DNA from: Paenibacillus sp. USDA918EY
Lineage (GTDB): Bacteria > Bacillota > Bacilli > Paenibacillales > Paenibacillaceae
NCBI RefSeq assembly: GCF_009870825.1
Contig: NZ_WTWY01000011.1
Location: 62,001 to 126,000, forward strand
DNA: 64,000 nucleotides
Direction: 5' to 3'
The translations under genes and the position numbers were made by a program. Below are positions 47,005 to 55,870 of this stretch, one piece after another. The notes beneath the pieces were generated by a model that had not been told where the DNA came from, did not search any database, and saw only the letters and a list, made by a program, of their open reading frames with translations. Numbering within the stretch: position 1 is the stretch's first letter; every line of letters starts with the position of its first letter.

Positions 47005-47961
47005 TTGAATACAAAACAATTAAAATGGCTTAGCTACCTGACCTTTGTCGTCATGTTTTTCGCAACGTTCGGCGGGACGGTTGTCACCAAAACCGACTCT
47101 GGGCTGGGATGCGGCCACGAATGGCCATTATGCCGCGGGCAATTTATTCCCGCCCATACGATCGCTTCGTTGATCGAATATTCCCACCGTCTGGTCAGCG
47201 GCTTGGCAGGACTTACAGCGGTGGCGGTCGTCGTGGCGTTTTGGCTTTACGCCAAAAATCGCAAGGATCTGCGCGTCTACTCCGTGCTGACGCTCGTTTT
47301 TGTCATCGTTCAAGCGCTGATGGGGGCGCTCGCCGTCATTTATGACCAATCGTCCGCCGTGTTAGCGCTTCATTTCGGATTTTCGCTGATCGCATTCGCC
47401 GGCTCGCTGATGCTTGCGCTTGGGGCCCGAAAGATGGACCGGGACAAACAAACGAGCTTCCGCGAGAATCAGCCCTCGGTTTCGCCGGGATTCCGCAATT
47501 TCGTATGGTCGGTCACCATTTATTCCTATATCGTGGTTTACATAGGGGCTTACGTAAGCCATACCAGTTCGGCCGGGGGCTGTTCCGGTTGGCCGCTTTG
47601 CAACGGGCAACTGATTCCGTCCATGACGGGCAGCATAGCCATCGCGTTTATCCACCGGCTGGCGGCATTGGTGCTGCTGATCGCCGTCGTGACGATGGCC
47701 GTTTTTGCGTATAAGCTGCACCGCGGCAGCAAGGAGCTGCGTTCGCTTGGGGTCGCCGCCGCCGTTCTGTGCGTCCTGCAGGTGTTCAGCGGGGCGGGCA
47801 TCGTATATACGCTCAGCAAACCCGAGGTGTATATTTTTGCGGCGCTGCTTCACAACCTGCTCATTTCCTCTTTGTTTGGCGTCCTTTGTTACTTGAGCGT
47901 GCGGGTGTGGCAGCTTGGGAAAGAACCCGTCGAACAGCTGCAGCCTGCCTCAAACGTGTAA
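47005..47961 (+). CDS. ctaA: Haem A synthase CtaA
   Basis: This 318-residue, eight-helix membrane enzyme oxidises the haem O methyl group to haem A for cytochrome aa3/caa3 oxidases. The haem-ligand histidines are evident: His61 (EYSHR), His123, His217 (FIHR) and His283 (LLHN). Two extracellular cysteine pairs, Cys36/Cys43 (CGHEWPLC) and Cys193/Cys199 (CSGWPLC), match the B. subtilis type. The start is TTG 47005 with AGGTGAG; longer N-termini lack a ribosome site. No ctaB lies adjacent. Confidence 0.95.
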   Translation: MNTKQLKWLSYLTFVVMFFATFGGTVVTKTDSGLGCGHEWPLCRGQFIPAHTIASLIEYSHRLVSGLAGLTAVAVVVAFWLYAKNRKDLRVYSVLTLVFVIVQALMGALAVIYDQSSAVLALHFGFSLIAFAGSLMLALGARKMDRDKQTSFRENQPSVSPGFRNFVWSVTIYSYIVVYIGAYVSHTSSAGGCSGWPLCNGQLIPSMTGSIAIAFIHRLAALVLLIAVVTMAVFAYKLHRGSKELRSLGVAAAVLCVLQVFSGAGIVYTLSKPEVYIFAALLHNLLISSLFGVLCYLSVRVWQLGKEPVEQLQPASNV

Positions 47962-47976
47962 ATCATAAGCTTAAAG

Positions 47977-48011
47977 CAAAGTCCGCGAACCGGGGTTCGG
48001 GGACTTTGTTT
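47977..48011 (+). terminator. Terminator of ctaA
   Basis: AAAGTCC-x2-GAACC pairs with GGTTC-x2-GGACTTT with a 2-nt loop, followed by a short T-rich tail. Confidence 0.7.
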
Positions 48012-48068
48012 GATCCTGTGACGGAGACATGCCGTTTAACGAAATTTTTTTTGCGGGGAGAGAAGCCC

Positions 48069-48770
48069 ATGCTGCGAACACTGCTTGGAGAAATGCCGCG
48101 CCAAAATAGCGGTCTGCTTGGGGAAGCCATGGATGCGATGCACCGGACGATCGGGCGTCTTCAAAGGGAAATGGATAAAAACGATGACCCGAGCCATGAT
48201 TTCCGCAAGCTTGACATCTGGACACGCGGACTTGTTTCCTCGCTGGACGAGCTGGAACAAAGCTGGTTTGCGGCCTCCTTTTTCCGCAGGTCGGTCAAGG
48301 CCGGATACGTGGATGACATGAGCGCCGAGGAGCAGACGGAATACGCAAGGTACGTTTATTTTTACAAAAACGGCTTTATCCGCGTCTTTTCGGTTTTGGA
48401 TAAGCTCGGCACGGTATTAAACGAGCTGTTTGAGCTTGATACGGCAAAAGTTAAAGAGCATTATTCGTATTTCACCGTCCTTCGGCGGCTGCGGGAGCTG
48501 GGGCGGCATCCGGAGCTTGAAGCCGAGCTGGCCGCCGTCAAAAACGATTACCGGGACTGCTTGAACGTTTTGCGCAAGCGCCGGAACGCCGAAATTCATT
48601 ATATGAACGCCGAGATGCAGGACGACCTGTGGCAAAGGCATCAAGGCCTGCACGCCAAGGTGGAGCTGGAGGACTTGGACCAGCATCTGAACGATTTGAA
48701 GCAGGGGCTCGACATGGTATGCAAATCTTTGATCGCCGTCTACCGGTATGCGGGGAGACTGAAGTCCTAA
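48069..48770 (+). CDS. HEPN-domain protein, Cthe_2314-like
   Basis: This 233-residue helical protein starts at ATG 48069 after GGGGAG. The R-x4-H motif of HEPN domains is present at Arg172-His177 (RNAEIH), close to the C-terminus. Size and the pattern FFRRSVKAGYVDDMSAEEQTEY plus a terminal helical bundle suit the Cthe_2314 group. HEPN proteins are often RNases in toxin-antitoxin or defence systems, but this group is stand-alone and has no known function. There is no antitoxin or nucleotidyltransferase gene beside it. Confidence 0.75.
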   Translation: MLRTLLGEMPRQNSGLLGEAMDAMHRTIGRLQREMDKNDDPSHDFRKLDIWTRGLVSSLDELEQSWFAASFFRRSVKAGYVDDMSAEEQTEYARYVYFYKNGFIRVFSVLDKLGTVLNELFELDTAKVKEHYSYFTVLRRLRELGRHPELEAELAAVKNDYRDCLNVLRKRRNAEIHYMNAEMQDDLWQRHQGLHAKVELEDLDQHLNDLKQGLDMVCKSLIAVYRYAGRLKS

Positions 48771-48788
48771 AATCCAACAAATTTCCTT

Positions 48789-48817
48789 TTGACAAGCAGC
48801 GGAAAAGTGATTATACT
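48789..48817 (+). promoter_or_regulatory. Promoter of the SAM-riboswitch/metNIQ transcript
   Basis: TTGACA (48789-48794) and TATACT (48812-48817) have a spacing of 17 nt, about 40 nt before the riboswitch. Confidence 0.85.
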
Positions 48818-48857
48818 GAAACACGTGAAAAAATAATATTGTTTGCATACATTTTTT

Positions 48858-48995
48858 CTTATCGAGAGAGGCGGAGGGACAGGCCCGATGAAGCCCGGCA
48901 ACCGATTTGAGAAGCGGCCGTAAGGCCCATTTTCGAATGACATGGTGCTAATTCCTACAACTGCAGGCATTCGCTGCAGGTTGGCAGATGAGAAG
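48858..48995 (+). ncRNA. SAM-I riboswitch (S box)
   Basis: The conserved S-box order is seen: CTTATCGAGAGAGGCGGAGG, the GAC-AGGCCC-GATGAAGCC-CGGCAACC core, GGTGCTAATTCC and the closing GGCAGATGAGAAG. SAM binding stabilises the aptamer and lets the following terminator (49016-49050) form, switching off metNIQ when methionine/SAM is plentiful. All key elements are present, so it should be functional. Confidence 0.96.
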
Positions 48996-49015
48996 AGGAA
49001 GCGACTTCGAATAGA

Positions 49016-49050
49016 AGAGCCCTTTTTGATTCGGTCAAGAGGGCTTTTTA
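49016..49050 (+). terminator. Expression-platform terminator of the SAM riboswitch
   Basis: AGCCCTTTTTGA and TCAAGAGGGCT form the stem, with a 5-nt loop and a T-run. It lies between the aptamer and metN. Confidence 0.88.
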
Positions 49051-49137
49051 TTTTGTCTATTTATGTCAGAACGGCAGTTCATGATAGATACGAAACAAGG
49101 TTCAAGCTTCAAGAACGCAAGGAAGGAGAGCTTCGGA

Positions 49138-50148
49138 TTGATAGAATTGAAACAAGTAACCAAAAGATACGGCAAGGGCGCAAAAACGACGGAAGCTCTA
49201 TCCGGTTTGAACCTCTCCATTAAAAAAGGAGAGATATACGGTGTCATCGGCCACTCCGGCGCCGGCAAAAGCACGCTGATCCGCTGCATGAACCTGCTGG
49301 AACGCCCTACCTCCGGCGAAGTATGGGTCGACGGCGTCGATTTGACGAAGCTCGGCAAACAGCAGCTGCAGACGAAGCGCCGGGAGATCGGCATGATTTT
49401 TCAGCATTTCAACCTGCTGAGCTCGGCGACCGTATACGACAACATCGCGTTTCCGCTACGGCTGGCCCATGTGGATAAAGCGAAAATCGCAAGCAAGGTA
49501 GGCGAGCTTCTCCAACTGGTCGGGCTGGAAGCCCACCGCGACAAATATCCGGCGCAGCTGTCCGGCGGCCAGAAGCAGCGGGTCGGCATTGCGCGCGCGC
49601 TGGCCAGCGATCCCCAAGTGCTGCTGTGCGACGAAGCGACGTCCGCCCTGGACCCGCAGACGACGGATTCGATCCTGAAGCTGCTGCTCGACATCAATCA
49701 AAAATTCAACCTGACCATCGTCCTGATCACGCATGAAATGCATGTGATCCAAAGCATCTGCGACCGGGTCGCCGTCATCCACCAGGGAGGCATCGTGGAG
49801 GAGGGGGCCGTGGCCGAAGTGTTCCTGAAGCCGCAGCATCCCGTGACCCGCGAGTTTATCCTCGGCGAGGCGGGGGAATCCGCGCAGCTTGCGCTGCAGG
49901 CGCCGCATGACGGGTCGTCCAAGCTGTGCAAGCTCACGTTCCTCGGCGAAAAGACGTATGATTCGATTTTATCCCGGACGGCAAGGGAAACCGGCGTCGA
50001 TTTCGCGATTTTGCAGGGAACGATTTCGAAGATCAAGGACATCCCTTACGGCCAGCTGATCGTCCGTCTCGAAGGGGAACCGGGGAATATCGGGCAAACG
50101 ATCCAAAAAGTCCGGGACGAAGGCTTGGATGTGGAGGTGTATGACTGA
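49138..50148 (+). CDS. metN: Methionine ABC transporter ATP-binding protein MetN
   Basis: This 336-residue ATPase has Walker A GHSGAGKST, Q loop, signature LSGGQKQR and Walker B VLLCDEATSALD, then the C-terminal NIL regulatory domain (about residues 260-336), which in MetN binds methionine and inhibits transport. The start is TTG 49138, behind AAGGAGAG; earlier in-frame ATGs would put the ATPase core too far from the ribosome site. The stop overlaps the metI ATG by one base. It is controlled by the SAM riboswitch. Confidence 0.96.
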   Translation: MIELKQVTKRYGKGAKTTEALSGLNLSIKKGEIYGVIGHSGAGKSTLIRCMNLLERPTSGEVWVDGVDLTKLGKQQLQTKRREIGMIFQHFNLLSSATVYDNIAFPLRLAHVDKAKIASKVGELLQLVGLEAHRDKYPAQLSGGQKQRVGIARALASDPQVLLCDEATSALDPQTTDSILKLLLDINQKFNLTIVLITHEMHVIQSICDRVAVIHQGGIVEEGAVAEVFLKPQHPVTREFILGEAGESAQLALQAPHDGSSKLCKLTFLGEKTYDSILSRTARETGVDFAILQGTISKIKDIPYGQLIVRLEGEPGNIGQTIQKVRDEGLDVEVYD

Positions 50149-50816
50149 TGCTCGGTTTTGATTTTTCGCAGCTGGATTGGAACGAAATCGGCGTGGCCAG
50201 CGCGGATACGCTGAAAATGCTCGTTTCCTCCGCCGTGTTTACGTTTATTCTCGGCCTGCCGCTAGGCGTGCTGCTGTACCAGACCTCGCGTTCGAACACC
50301 GGCTGGGTGCGCGTCGTATACAACGTCTTGTCGATCATCGTCAACATTTTGCGGTCCGTGCCGTTTATCATCCTGATTGTCGCCTTGATCCCGTTTACGA
50401 CATCGATCGTGGGCGTTTCCTACGGGGTGCTCGGTACGATTCCGCCGCTGGTGATTGCGGCCGCGCCGTTTTTTGCGAGACTGGTGGAAACCTCGCTGCG
50501 CGAGGTGGACCGGGGCGTGCTCGAAGCCGCGCAGTCGATGGGCGCTTCCACCTGGCAGATCATCCTGAAGGTGCTGCTGCCGGAAGCGAGACCGGGCCTG
50601 CTTGCAGGCATTACGATCACGGTTGTCACGCTGGTTTCCTATACGGCGATGTCCGGCATGGTCGGCGGCGGCGGGCTCGGCGATCTTGCGATCCGTTACG
50701 GTTATTACCGTTACGAGAAGGAAGTCATGATCATTTCCGTGTTGTTCATGATCATTTTGGTGCAGGTGCTGCAGATGGCCGGCGACCGGCTTGTCAAACA
50801 TTTTACGCGCAAATAA
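50148..50816 (+). CDS. metI: Methionine ABC transporter permease MetI
   Basis: This 222-residue permease has five membrane helices and the coupling loop REVDRGVLEAAQSMGASTWQIILKVLLPEA. It overlaps metN by one base (TGATG), so translation is probably coupled. It forms the channel homodimer of the MetNIQ importer for methionine (D and L). Confidence 0.96.
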   Translation: MLGFDFSQLDWNEIGVASADTLKMLVSSAVFTFILGLPLGVLLYQTSRSNTGWVRVVYNVLSIIVNILRSVPFIILIVALIPFTTSIVGVSYGVLGTIPPLVIAAAPFFARLVETSLREVDRGVLEAAQSMGASTWQIILKVLLPEARPGLLAGITITVVTLVSYTAMSGMVGGGGLGDLAIRYGYYRYEKEVMIISVLFMIILVQVLQMAGDRLVKHFTRK

Positions 50817-50958
50817 CGCAATAACGGCAATGCCATCCGTTCATCGGATGTTGAAGGAAGCGCCCGGACCGCATGTTTTTTCCGCCTAAGAAACAACATG
50901 CGCGGGGCCTTCCAATAATAAAACTTATTAAGTCGATCAATTAAAGGGGGATTTACCA

Positions 50959-51804
50959 ATGAAAAAAGGATTGTTTGCGTTACTCAGTCTCATTCTCGTG
51001 GTGGCGCTTGCCGCTTGCGGAAGCAAAAATGCCGAGGACAAACCGGCGGCAGGCGGGGAGAACAAAGGCACGGAAGCAGCGACGCCCGTCACTTTGACGG
51101 TGGGAGCAACGGCCGTACCGCATGCGGAAATTTTGAAGCATATCCAGCCAGCGCTTGAAAAAGAAGGCGTAAAGCTTGAAATCAAGGAATTTTCCGATTA
51201 CGTGCAGCCCAACGTCCAAACGTTCCAAAAGCAGCTCGACGCGAACTTCTTCCAGCATAAACCATATCTCGACGACGAAAACAAAACCCGGAACATGGAT
51301 CTCGTGCCGGTTGTAGCCGTACACGTGGAGCCGCTTGGCGCTTATTCCAAAAAGGTAAAATCCGTTGACGAGCTGAAAGACGGCGCCGTGGTCGGCATTC
51401 CGAACGACAAAACGAACGGCGGCCGCGCGCTGAGCCTGCTGGCGAAAAACGGTCTCATCAAACTGAAACAAGACAACATGATTCAAGCGACCGTCAAAGA
51501 CATCGTTGAAAATCCCAAAAACATCAAAATCAAAGAGCTTGACGCCGCCATGCTTCCACGCCAGTTGGATCAATTCGATTTGGCGGTCATCAACACGAAC
51601 TACGCGCTGGATTCCGGCATCGATCCGGTGAAAGAGGCTTTGTTCATGGAGGACAAAGACAATCCTTACGCGAACATCCTTGTGGCCCGCCCGGACAACA
51701 AAGACTCCGACGCGATCAAAAAATTGGCCGCGGCGCTGACTTCCGACGACGTAAAAAAATTCATCGAAGACAAATACAAAGGCGCTGTTATTCCGGCGTT
51801 CTAA
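50959..51804 (+). CDS. metQ: Methionine-binding lipoprotein MetQ
   Basis: This 281-residue NlpA-family substrate-binding protein has a signal peptide with lipobox LAAC and lipidated Cys20. The two-lobed fold is seen from GATAVPHAEILKHI and FSDYVQPN. It is 142 nt after metI, so metNIQ form one transcription unit under the SAM riboswitch. A terminator follows at 51826. Confidence 0.96.
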   Translation: MKKGLFALLSLILVVALAACGSKNAEDKPAAGGENKGTEAATPVTLTVGATAVPHAEILKHIQPALEKEGVKLEIKEFSDYVQPNVQTFQKQLDANFFQHKPYLDDENKTRNMDLVPVVAVHVEPLGAYSKKVKSVDELKDGAVVGIPNDKTNGGRALSLLAKNGLIKLKQDNMIQATVKDIVENPKNIKIKELDAAMLPRQLDQFDLAVINTNYALDSGIDPVKEALFMEDKDNPYANILVARPDNKDSDAIKKLAAALTSDDVKKFIEDKYKGAVIPAF

Positions 51805-51825
51805 GCCAAAAAAGCACAAACTTCG

Positions 51826-51861
51826 AATCCGCGTGGGCGACGCCGCCTGCGCGGATTTTTT
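51826..51861 (+). terminator. Terminator of metNIQ
   Basis: AATCCGCG (51826-51833) pairs with CGCGGATT (51850-51857), with a GGGCG/CGCC inner helix and T6. Confidence 0.85.
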
Positions 51862-51914
51862 CTGTCTTACGCTTCCAAACTTTTGCATAAATCCCGAACT
51901 CTTATGCGCCTAAG

Positions 51915-51944
51915 TTGCTGGGATGCCGCCAAATCTTCTATACT
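51915..51944 (+). promoter_or_regulatory. Promoter of the SDR gene
   Basis: TTGCTG (51915-51920) and TATACT (51939-51944) have a spacing of 18 nt. Confidence 0.45.
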
Positions 51945-52057
51945 AGAGGAAAGGGAATACATAAGGAATCGATGTAATACGGTTATATACATGAGGATTC
52001 GCAAAATCCGGATCTATAAAGTTTGCAGTCATTCCCGATGCCGATGGAGGAGGAGCA

Positions 52058-52846
52058 ATGTTAAAGGATAAAATCGCCTTGATAACCGGAAGCGCGAAAG
52101 GGCTCGGAAAAATGACGGCGCTGACGCTGGCCGAGCAGGGCTGCGACATCGCGCTCAATTACGTCCACAGCCGGGAGGAGGCCGAGGAGCTCAAGCAGCG
52201 AATCGAAGAGCTTGGAGTACGGTGCATCGCCGTTCAAGCGGATATTTCGGATGCGGCGCAGATCGAGGAACTGGTGCGGCAGGTGGAATCCCGGCTCGGC
52301 AGCGCGGATATCGTCGTCAACAACGCCGGGCCGTTTATCCGCCAGCGGAGGTTGTTTGCCGATTACACGAAGGAAGAAATCCTGTCGCTCGTCCAGGGGA
52401 ATCTGGTCGGCACGATGCTGCTCGATCATCTGGTGCTGCCGGCCATGCGGCATAAAAGATGGGGAAGGATCATCCATTTCGGTTACGGGCATGCGGCGGA
52501 GGCAAGGGCTTGGCCGCACCGGGCGGTATATGCCGCGGCGAAAACGGGCCTGGTTTCGTTCACGAAAACGTTGGCGGTGGAAGAAGCGCCGTTCGGGATT
52601 ACGGTGAACATGGTTTGCCCCGGCGATATTCGAGGCGACAACAAGGAGAAGACGATCGCGGAGGTATCCGGGCTCACCGATGGGGAAACGCCCCGGGGAA
52701 GACCGGGAAGCGGGGAAGACATTGCCCGCGTCATCCGGTATTTATGCCATGAGGACTCCGATTTTATTACGGGCAACATCATGGACGTCTCGGGGGGGCT
52801 GGACCCGATCCGGCCTTGGATCGAACCGGCAAACCCCAAGCTGTAG
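52058..52846 (+). CDS. SDR-family protein with altered catalytic triad
   Basis: This 262-residue short-chain dehydrogenase-like protein has cofactor motif TGSAKGLG (10-17) and NNAG (88-91). Tyr158 and Lys162 of the YxxxK motif are kept, but the residue at Tyr minus 13, where the catalytic serine normally sits, is His145, and no serine lies in residues 138-157. It may act with a different residue, or bind rather than turn over a substrate. The start is ATG 52058 with GGAGGAG. A recurrent palindromic element lies 49 nt upstream. Confidence 0.85.
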   Translation: MLKDKIALITGSAKGLGKMTALTLAEQGCDIALNYVHSREEAEELKQRIEELGVRCIAVQADISDAAQIEELVRQVESRLGSADIVVNNAGPFIRQRRLFADYTKEEILSLVQGNLVGTMLLDHLVLPAMRHKRWGRIIHFGYGHAAEARAWPHRAVYAAAKTGLVSFTKTLAVEEAPFGITVNMVCPGDIRGDNKEKTIAEVSGLTDGETPRGRPGSGEDIARVIRYLCHEDSDFITGNIMDVSGGLDPIRPWIEPANPKL

Positions 52847-52852
52847 CAACGC

Positions 52853-52892
52853 AAAAAAGAGTCCTGCGCTTCCGAAGGAAGGCAGGACTCTT
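52853..52892 (-). terminator. Terminator of the nfu-like gene
   Basis: AAGAGTCCTGC pairs exactly with GCAGGACTCTT; the minus strand continues with T6. Confidence 0.8.
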
Positions 52893-52916
52893 GCACTTGC
52901 AAGCTATAAAATGGGA

Positions 52917-53162
52917 TTAGAATACTTGAATAACGTCGTTGATTCCGTCGACTTCCTCAACGAGTGCACGTTCAATCCCGGCTTTGAGTGTAATGGTGGA
53001 GCTTGGGCAGCTTCCGCATGCACCCATCAATTTCAATTTCACGATGCCGTCTTCCACGTCAACCAGTTCCACGTCACCGCCATCGCGCTGAAGGAACGGA
53101 CGAAGCTTATCCAGCACTTCCGCTACCTCGTCGTACATGGTGCTTTGTGCGTTTTCGCTCAT
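52917..53162 (-). CDS. yutI: NifU C-terminal-type Fe-S scaffold (Nfu/YutI)
   Basis: This 81-residue protein starts at ATG 53162 after AAGGAG (the in-frame TTG at 53171 has no proper spacing). It is a single NifU C-terminal domain with the cluster-binding CGSC (Cys49 and Cys52). Such proteins carry or deliver 4Fe-4S clusters to apo-enzymes. The protein is encoded beside yuzB and a YutJ-type gene, as in the B. subtilis yut cluster. Confidence 0.93.
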   Translation of the reverse strand: MSENAQSTMYDEVAEVLDKLRPFLQRDGGDVELVDVEDGIVKLKLMGACGSCPSSTITLKAGIERALVEEVDGINDVIQVF

Positions 53163-53387
53163 TAGTTTCAACTCCTTTCCTATAATGATTATTATATTAC
53201 AAAACGAGCCAAAATAAAATGGCTATATCTGCGCGCAAAAACAACGGCATTGATCTTTTCTTCTTTCACCGCTAAACTAAGGGAAGTTCTTTGGATCGCG
53301 AGCCTTCTTTGAAGGCGCGCCGACAGACGTCTTTTGTTAAAATTGGGAGGACATCCCGAGATTCATTCATAAAGCAGGTGATCATAA

Positions 53388-53642
53388 GTGAGACCCATTA
53401 TCGAATTTTGCACGAACAACATGCATTTCGGTACCGACGAAGTGATGGAAAAGCTGGAGGAAAATCCGGACTATGATGTGATAGAATACGGCTGCTTAAG
53501 CAATTGCGGCCAATGCGCCATGATGCCGTTCGCCATGGTCAACGGCGAAATCGTCGATGCCGACAGCGCAGACGAGCTGTACGAGGCCATCATGGCCAAA
53601 ATAAAAGAGCTCGAGGCTTGGGACAGCCTCGAGCTGGATTAG
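53388..53642 (+). CDS. yuzB: DUF1450-family protein YuzB
   Basis: This 84-residue protein starts at GTG 53388 after AGGTGAT. It is typical YuzB: IIEFCTNNMHFGTDEVMEKLEE followed by VIEYGCLSNCGQCAMMPFAMVNG, with a conserved Cys cluster (CLSNCGQC) that suggests metal or Fe-S binding. The function is not established. The neighbours (Nfu and a YutJ-type flavoprotein) are the same as in B. subtilis. Its stop overlaps the opposing yutJ stop. Confidence 0.9.
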   Translation: MRPIIEFCTNNMHFGTDEVMEKLEENPDYDVIEYGCLSNCGQCAMMPFAMVNGEIVDADSADELYEAIMAKIKELEAWDSLELD

Positions 53643-54700
53643 CCGAAATGGCGTTTGGACAACCAGAGTACTCCGCTCTTCAAGATGCGGGGTACTCTTC
53701 CTTTTACGGAGGTTTTCCCCATCAATCCGAAGCCGGCTTTGCTGCCGAGCGAACCGAGCGTGCCTTTCAGGCGGATTTTATGGATCTTCGGCGTGTCTCC
53801 CCGCCAGAGGGCATGGATCACTTCCGCGACCTGCTCGGCTTGGGCGCCGGCGGCCTGTGCGCTTGGCGCAAACGGAATGCTCGCGCAGTCGCCGATCACG
53901 AATACTTCGGGATAATCGGGAAGCTGCGAATATTCGTTGATCAGCAGGCGCCCGCCGCGATCCTTCGGCAGATCGAGATCCTGCACGATCTTCACCGGCT
54001 GAATGCCCCCGGTCCATACTGCCGCGTCGGTATAAATTGCCTCGTCCCCGTTGTACACGGCGCCCTCTTCGACACGGCAAACCGAGATATGGGAACGCGT
54101 GTTGACGTCATGATCCCGGAACCACTGCTCCACGTATGCGGACAGCGTGGAAGGGAAGGCGGAAAGTACCCGGCTGCCCCGGTCCAGAATCGTAATGTTC
54201 AGGTCGGGACGGCTTTCGCGAAGCTCCGCCGCCGTTTCGACGCCGCTTAAGCCTCCGCCGATAATGTGAACCTGGCCGTACGGCTTGATATCGTTCAAGC
54301 GCTGATACGTTTTGCGGGTGCTGGAAAAGGTCTGGATGCTGCTCGTGAACTCCTCCGCGCCCGGAATGCCGTGGTAACGGTCGGTGCAGCCAAGGGCGAT
54401 GACAAGATAATCGTATTCGATCGGCTCATCCTGTTCCATGCGAACAAGCTTCTTTTCCAGATCGATGGACGTTACCTCGCCATATCTTTTCGTTAACTGG
54501 CTATGGTGAGGGAACGGAATCCGCAAATCGAAATCCGAAGCCGTTCCCGCGGCAAGCGCGTAATATTCCGTTTTGATTCCTTGGAACGGCATCCGGTCGA
54601 CCAGCACGATTTCAACGTCCGCCGGAAGATTTCCGTTCACCAGGCCTTGAATCATCGCGAGACCGCCATAACCTCCGCCTAGAATGACAAATTTTCTCAT
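53639..54700 (-). CDS. yutJ: YutJ-type NAD(P)H dehydrogenase (FAD-dependent)
   Basis: This 353-residue flavoprotein has an N-terminal FAD motif GGGYGGLAMIQGL and an NAD(P) motif IIGGGLSGVETAAELRE, with a late VIGDCASIPF that closes the flavin site. It belongs to the type II NADH dehydrogenase-like group without a proven membrane anchor; YutJ of B. subtilis is the closest by size and neighbourhood. It probably passes electrons from NAD(P)H to quinone. The start is ATG 54700. Confidence 0.9.
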   Translation of the reverse strand: MRKFVILGGGYGGLAMIQGLVNGNLPADVEIVLVDRMPFQGIKTEYYALAAGTASDFDLRIPFPHHSQLTKRYGEVTSIDLEKKLVRMEQDEPIEYDYLVIALGCTDRYHGIPGAEEFTSSIQTFSSTRKTYQRLNDIKPYGQVHIIGGGLSGVETAAELRESRPDLNITILDRGSRVLSAFPSTLSAYVEQWFRDHDVNTRSHISVCRVEEGAVYNGDEAIYTDAAVWTGGIQPVKIVQDLDLPKDRGGRLLINEYSQLPDYPEVFVIGDCASIPFAPSAQAAGAQAEQVAEVIHALWRGDTPKIHKIRLKGTLGSLGSKAGFGLMGKTSVKGRVPRILKSGVLWLSKRHFG

Positions 54701-54763
54701 CTAGTCCGTCTTTCCTTTCTCTGCATCGGGTTTTAATAGATGAAGCGAATGCCTTTGACGGGC

Positions 54764-55870
54764 CTACTCATATACTTTGATTTCGTTGTAGAATGTATCC
54801 CGTTCGACCGGAATTCGTCCTGCCCCTTTGATCAGCCAGACCAGTTCGTTGCGTGTCAGGCCTTCGGGCGTAAGGGCTCCCGCCGCATGGCTGATGCGCT
54901 CTTTCAGGATCGTACCGTGCACGTCGGAGGCGCCGAAGGAAAGGGATACCTGCGTCAGCTGCGGACCGATGTTGATGAAGTAGGCTTTGATGTGATCGAA
55001 ATTATCGAGCATCAGACGGCTGATGGCGATGGTTTTCAAGTCCTCGTAAGCGGAGTTGCGGCGCATGATGCCGGCGTTTTTGTTTCTAGGCTGCATGGAC
55101 AGCGGGATGAAGACAAGGAAGCCGTTCGTTTCATCCTGAAGCTCGCGGATCTGCATCATATGGCGCACGCGGTCCTCATGCGTTTCGATGGCCCCGTACA
55201 GCATCGTCGTGTGGGTTTTCATGCCGAGGTTATGCGCCGTTCTATGCACTTCAAGGTAACGGTCGACGTTTGCTTTTTCGACCTTCATCTTTTTGCGGTA
55301 TTCGTCCGACAAAATTTCGGCTCCGCCGCCTGTCAGCGACTTCAGCCCGGCCTTTTGCAGCTCTTTCAGCACTTCCTCGATGCTAAGCCCGCTGATCCGG
55401 GTGTAAAAATCGATTTCCGCCGCGGTGTATGCTTTCAGCGTCACGTCCGGGAAGCGGTCGGTCAGCGCCTGCAGGGAATCGACGTAATATTGGAACGGCA
55501 CGTGGTTGTTATGGCCGCCGACGATATGGAATTCGCGAACGCCCGGATGGATGTGCTGCTCCACGTATTCGATCATTTCCTGGCCGCTCAGCGTATAAGC
55601 GCCTTCGTCGCCGAGGTCTTTGCGGAAATTGCAAAACGCGCATCTGGCTTCGCACACATTGGTGAAATAAAGGCTCATATTTTCAATAAAATAAACCTTT
55701 TTTCCGTTTTTGCGCAGATTAACCTCATTCGCCAGCTGGCCGAGCGTCAACAGGTCATCCGTTTCATAAAGAAAGACGCCGTCCTCAAGGTTCAAACGCT
55801 CTCCGTGGCGCACTTTTTCGGCGATTTCTGCCATTCTCTTGCTGTCATTCGATGTTGCGATCATGGACAT
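54764..55870 (-). CDS. mqnE: Aminofutalosine synthase MqnE
   Basis: This 368-residue radical-SAM enzyme has cluster ligands Cys73, Cys77 and Cys80 (CEARCAFC), then GAYTLSGQEMIEY and HIVGGHNNHVPFQYY, typical of MqnE. It adds adenosyl to 3-(1-carboxyvinyl-oxy)benzoate to give aminofutalosine in the futalosine route to menaquinone. The ATG at 55870 is chosen because AGGAGG is seven bases away; the ATG at 55876 would touch it. A long leader (about 270 nt from a predicted start near 56147) precedes it. Confidence 0.93.
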   Translation of the reverse strand: MSMIATSNDSKRMAEIAEKVRHGERLNLEDGVFLYETDDLLTLGQLANEVNLRKNGKKVYFIENMSLYFTNVCEARCAFCNFRKDLGDEGAYTLSGQEMIEYVEQHIHPGVREFHIVGGHNNHVPFQYYVDSLQALTDRFPDVTLKAYTAAEIDFYTRISGLSIEEVLKELQKAGLKSLTGGGAEILSDEYRKKMKVEKANVDRYLEVHRTAHNLGMKTHTTMLYGAIETHEDRVRHMMQIRELQDETNGFLVFIPLSMQPRNKNAGIMRRNSAYEDLKTIAISRLMLDNFDHIKAYFINIGPQLTQVSLSFGASDVHGTILKERISHAAGALTPEGLTRNELVWLIKGAGRIPVERDTFYNEIKVYE

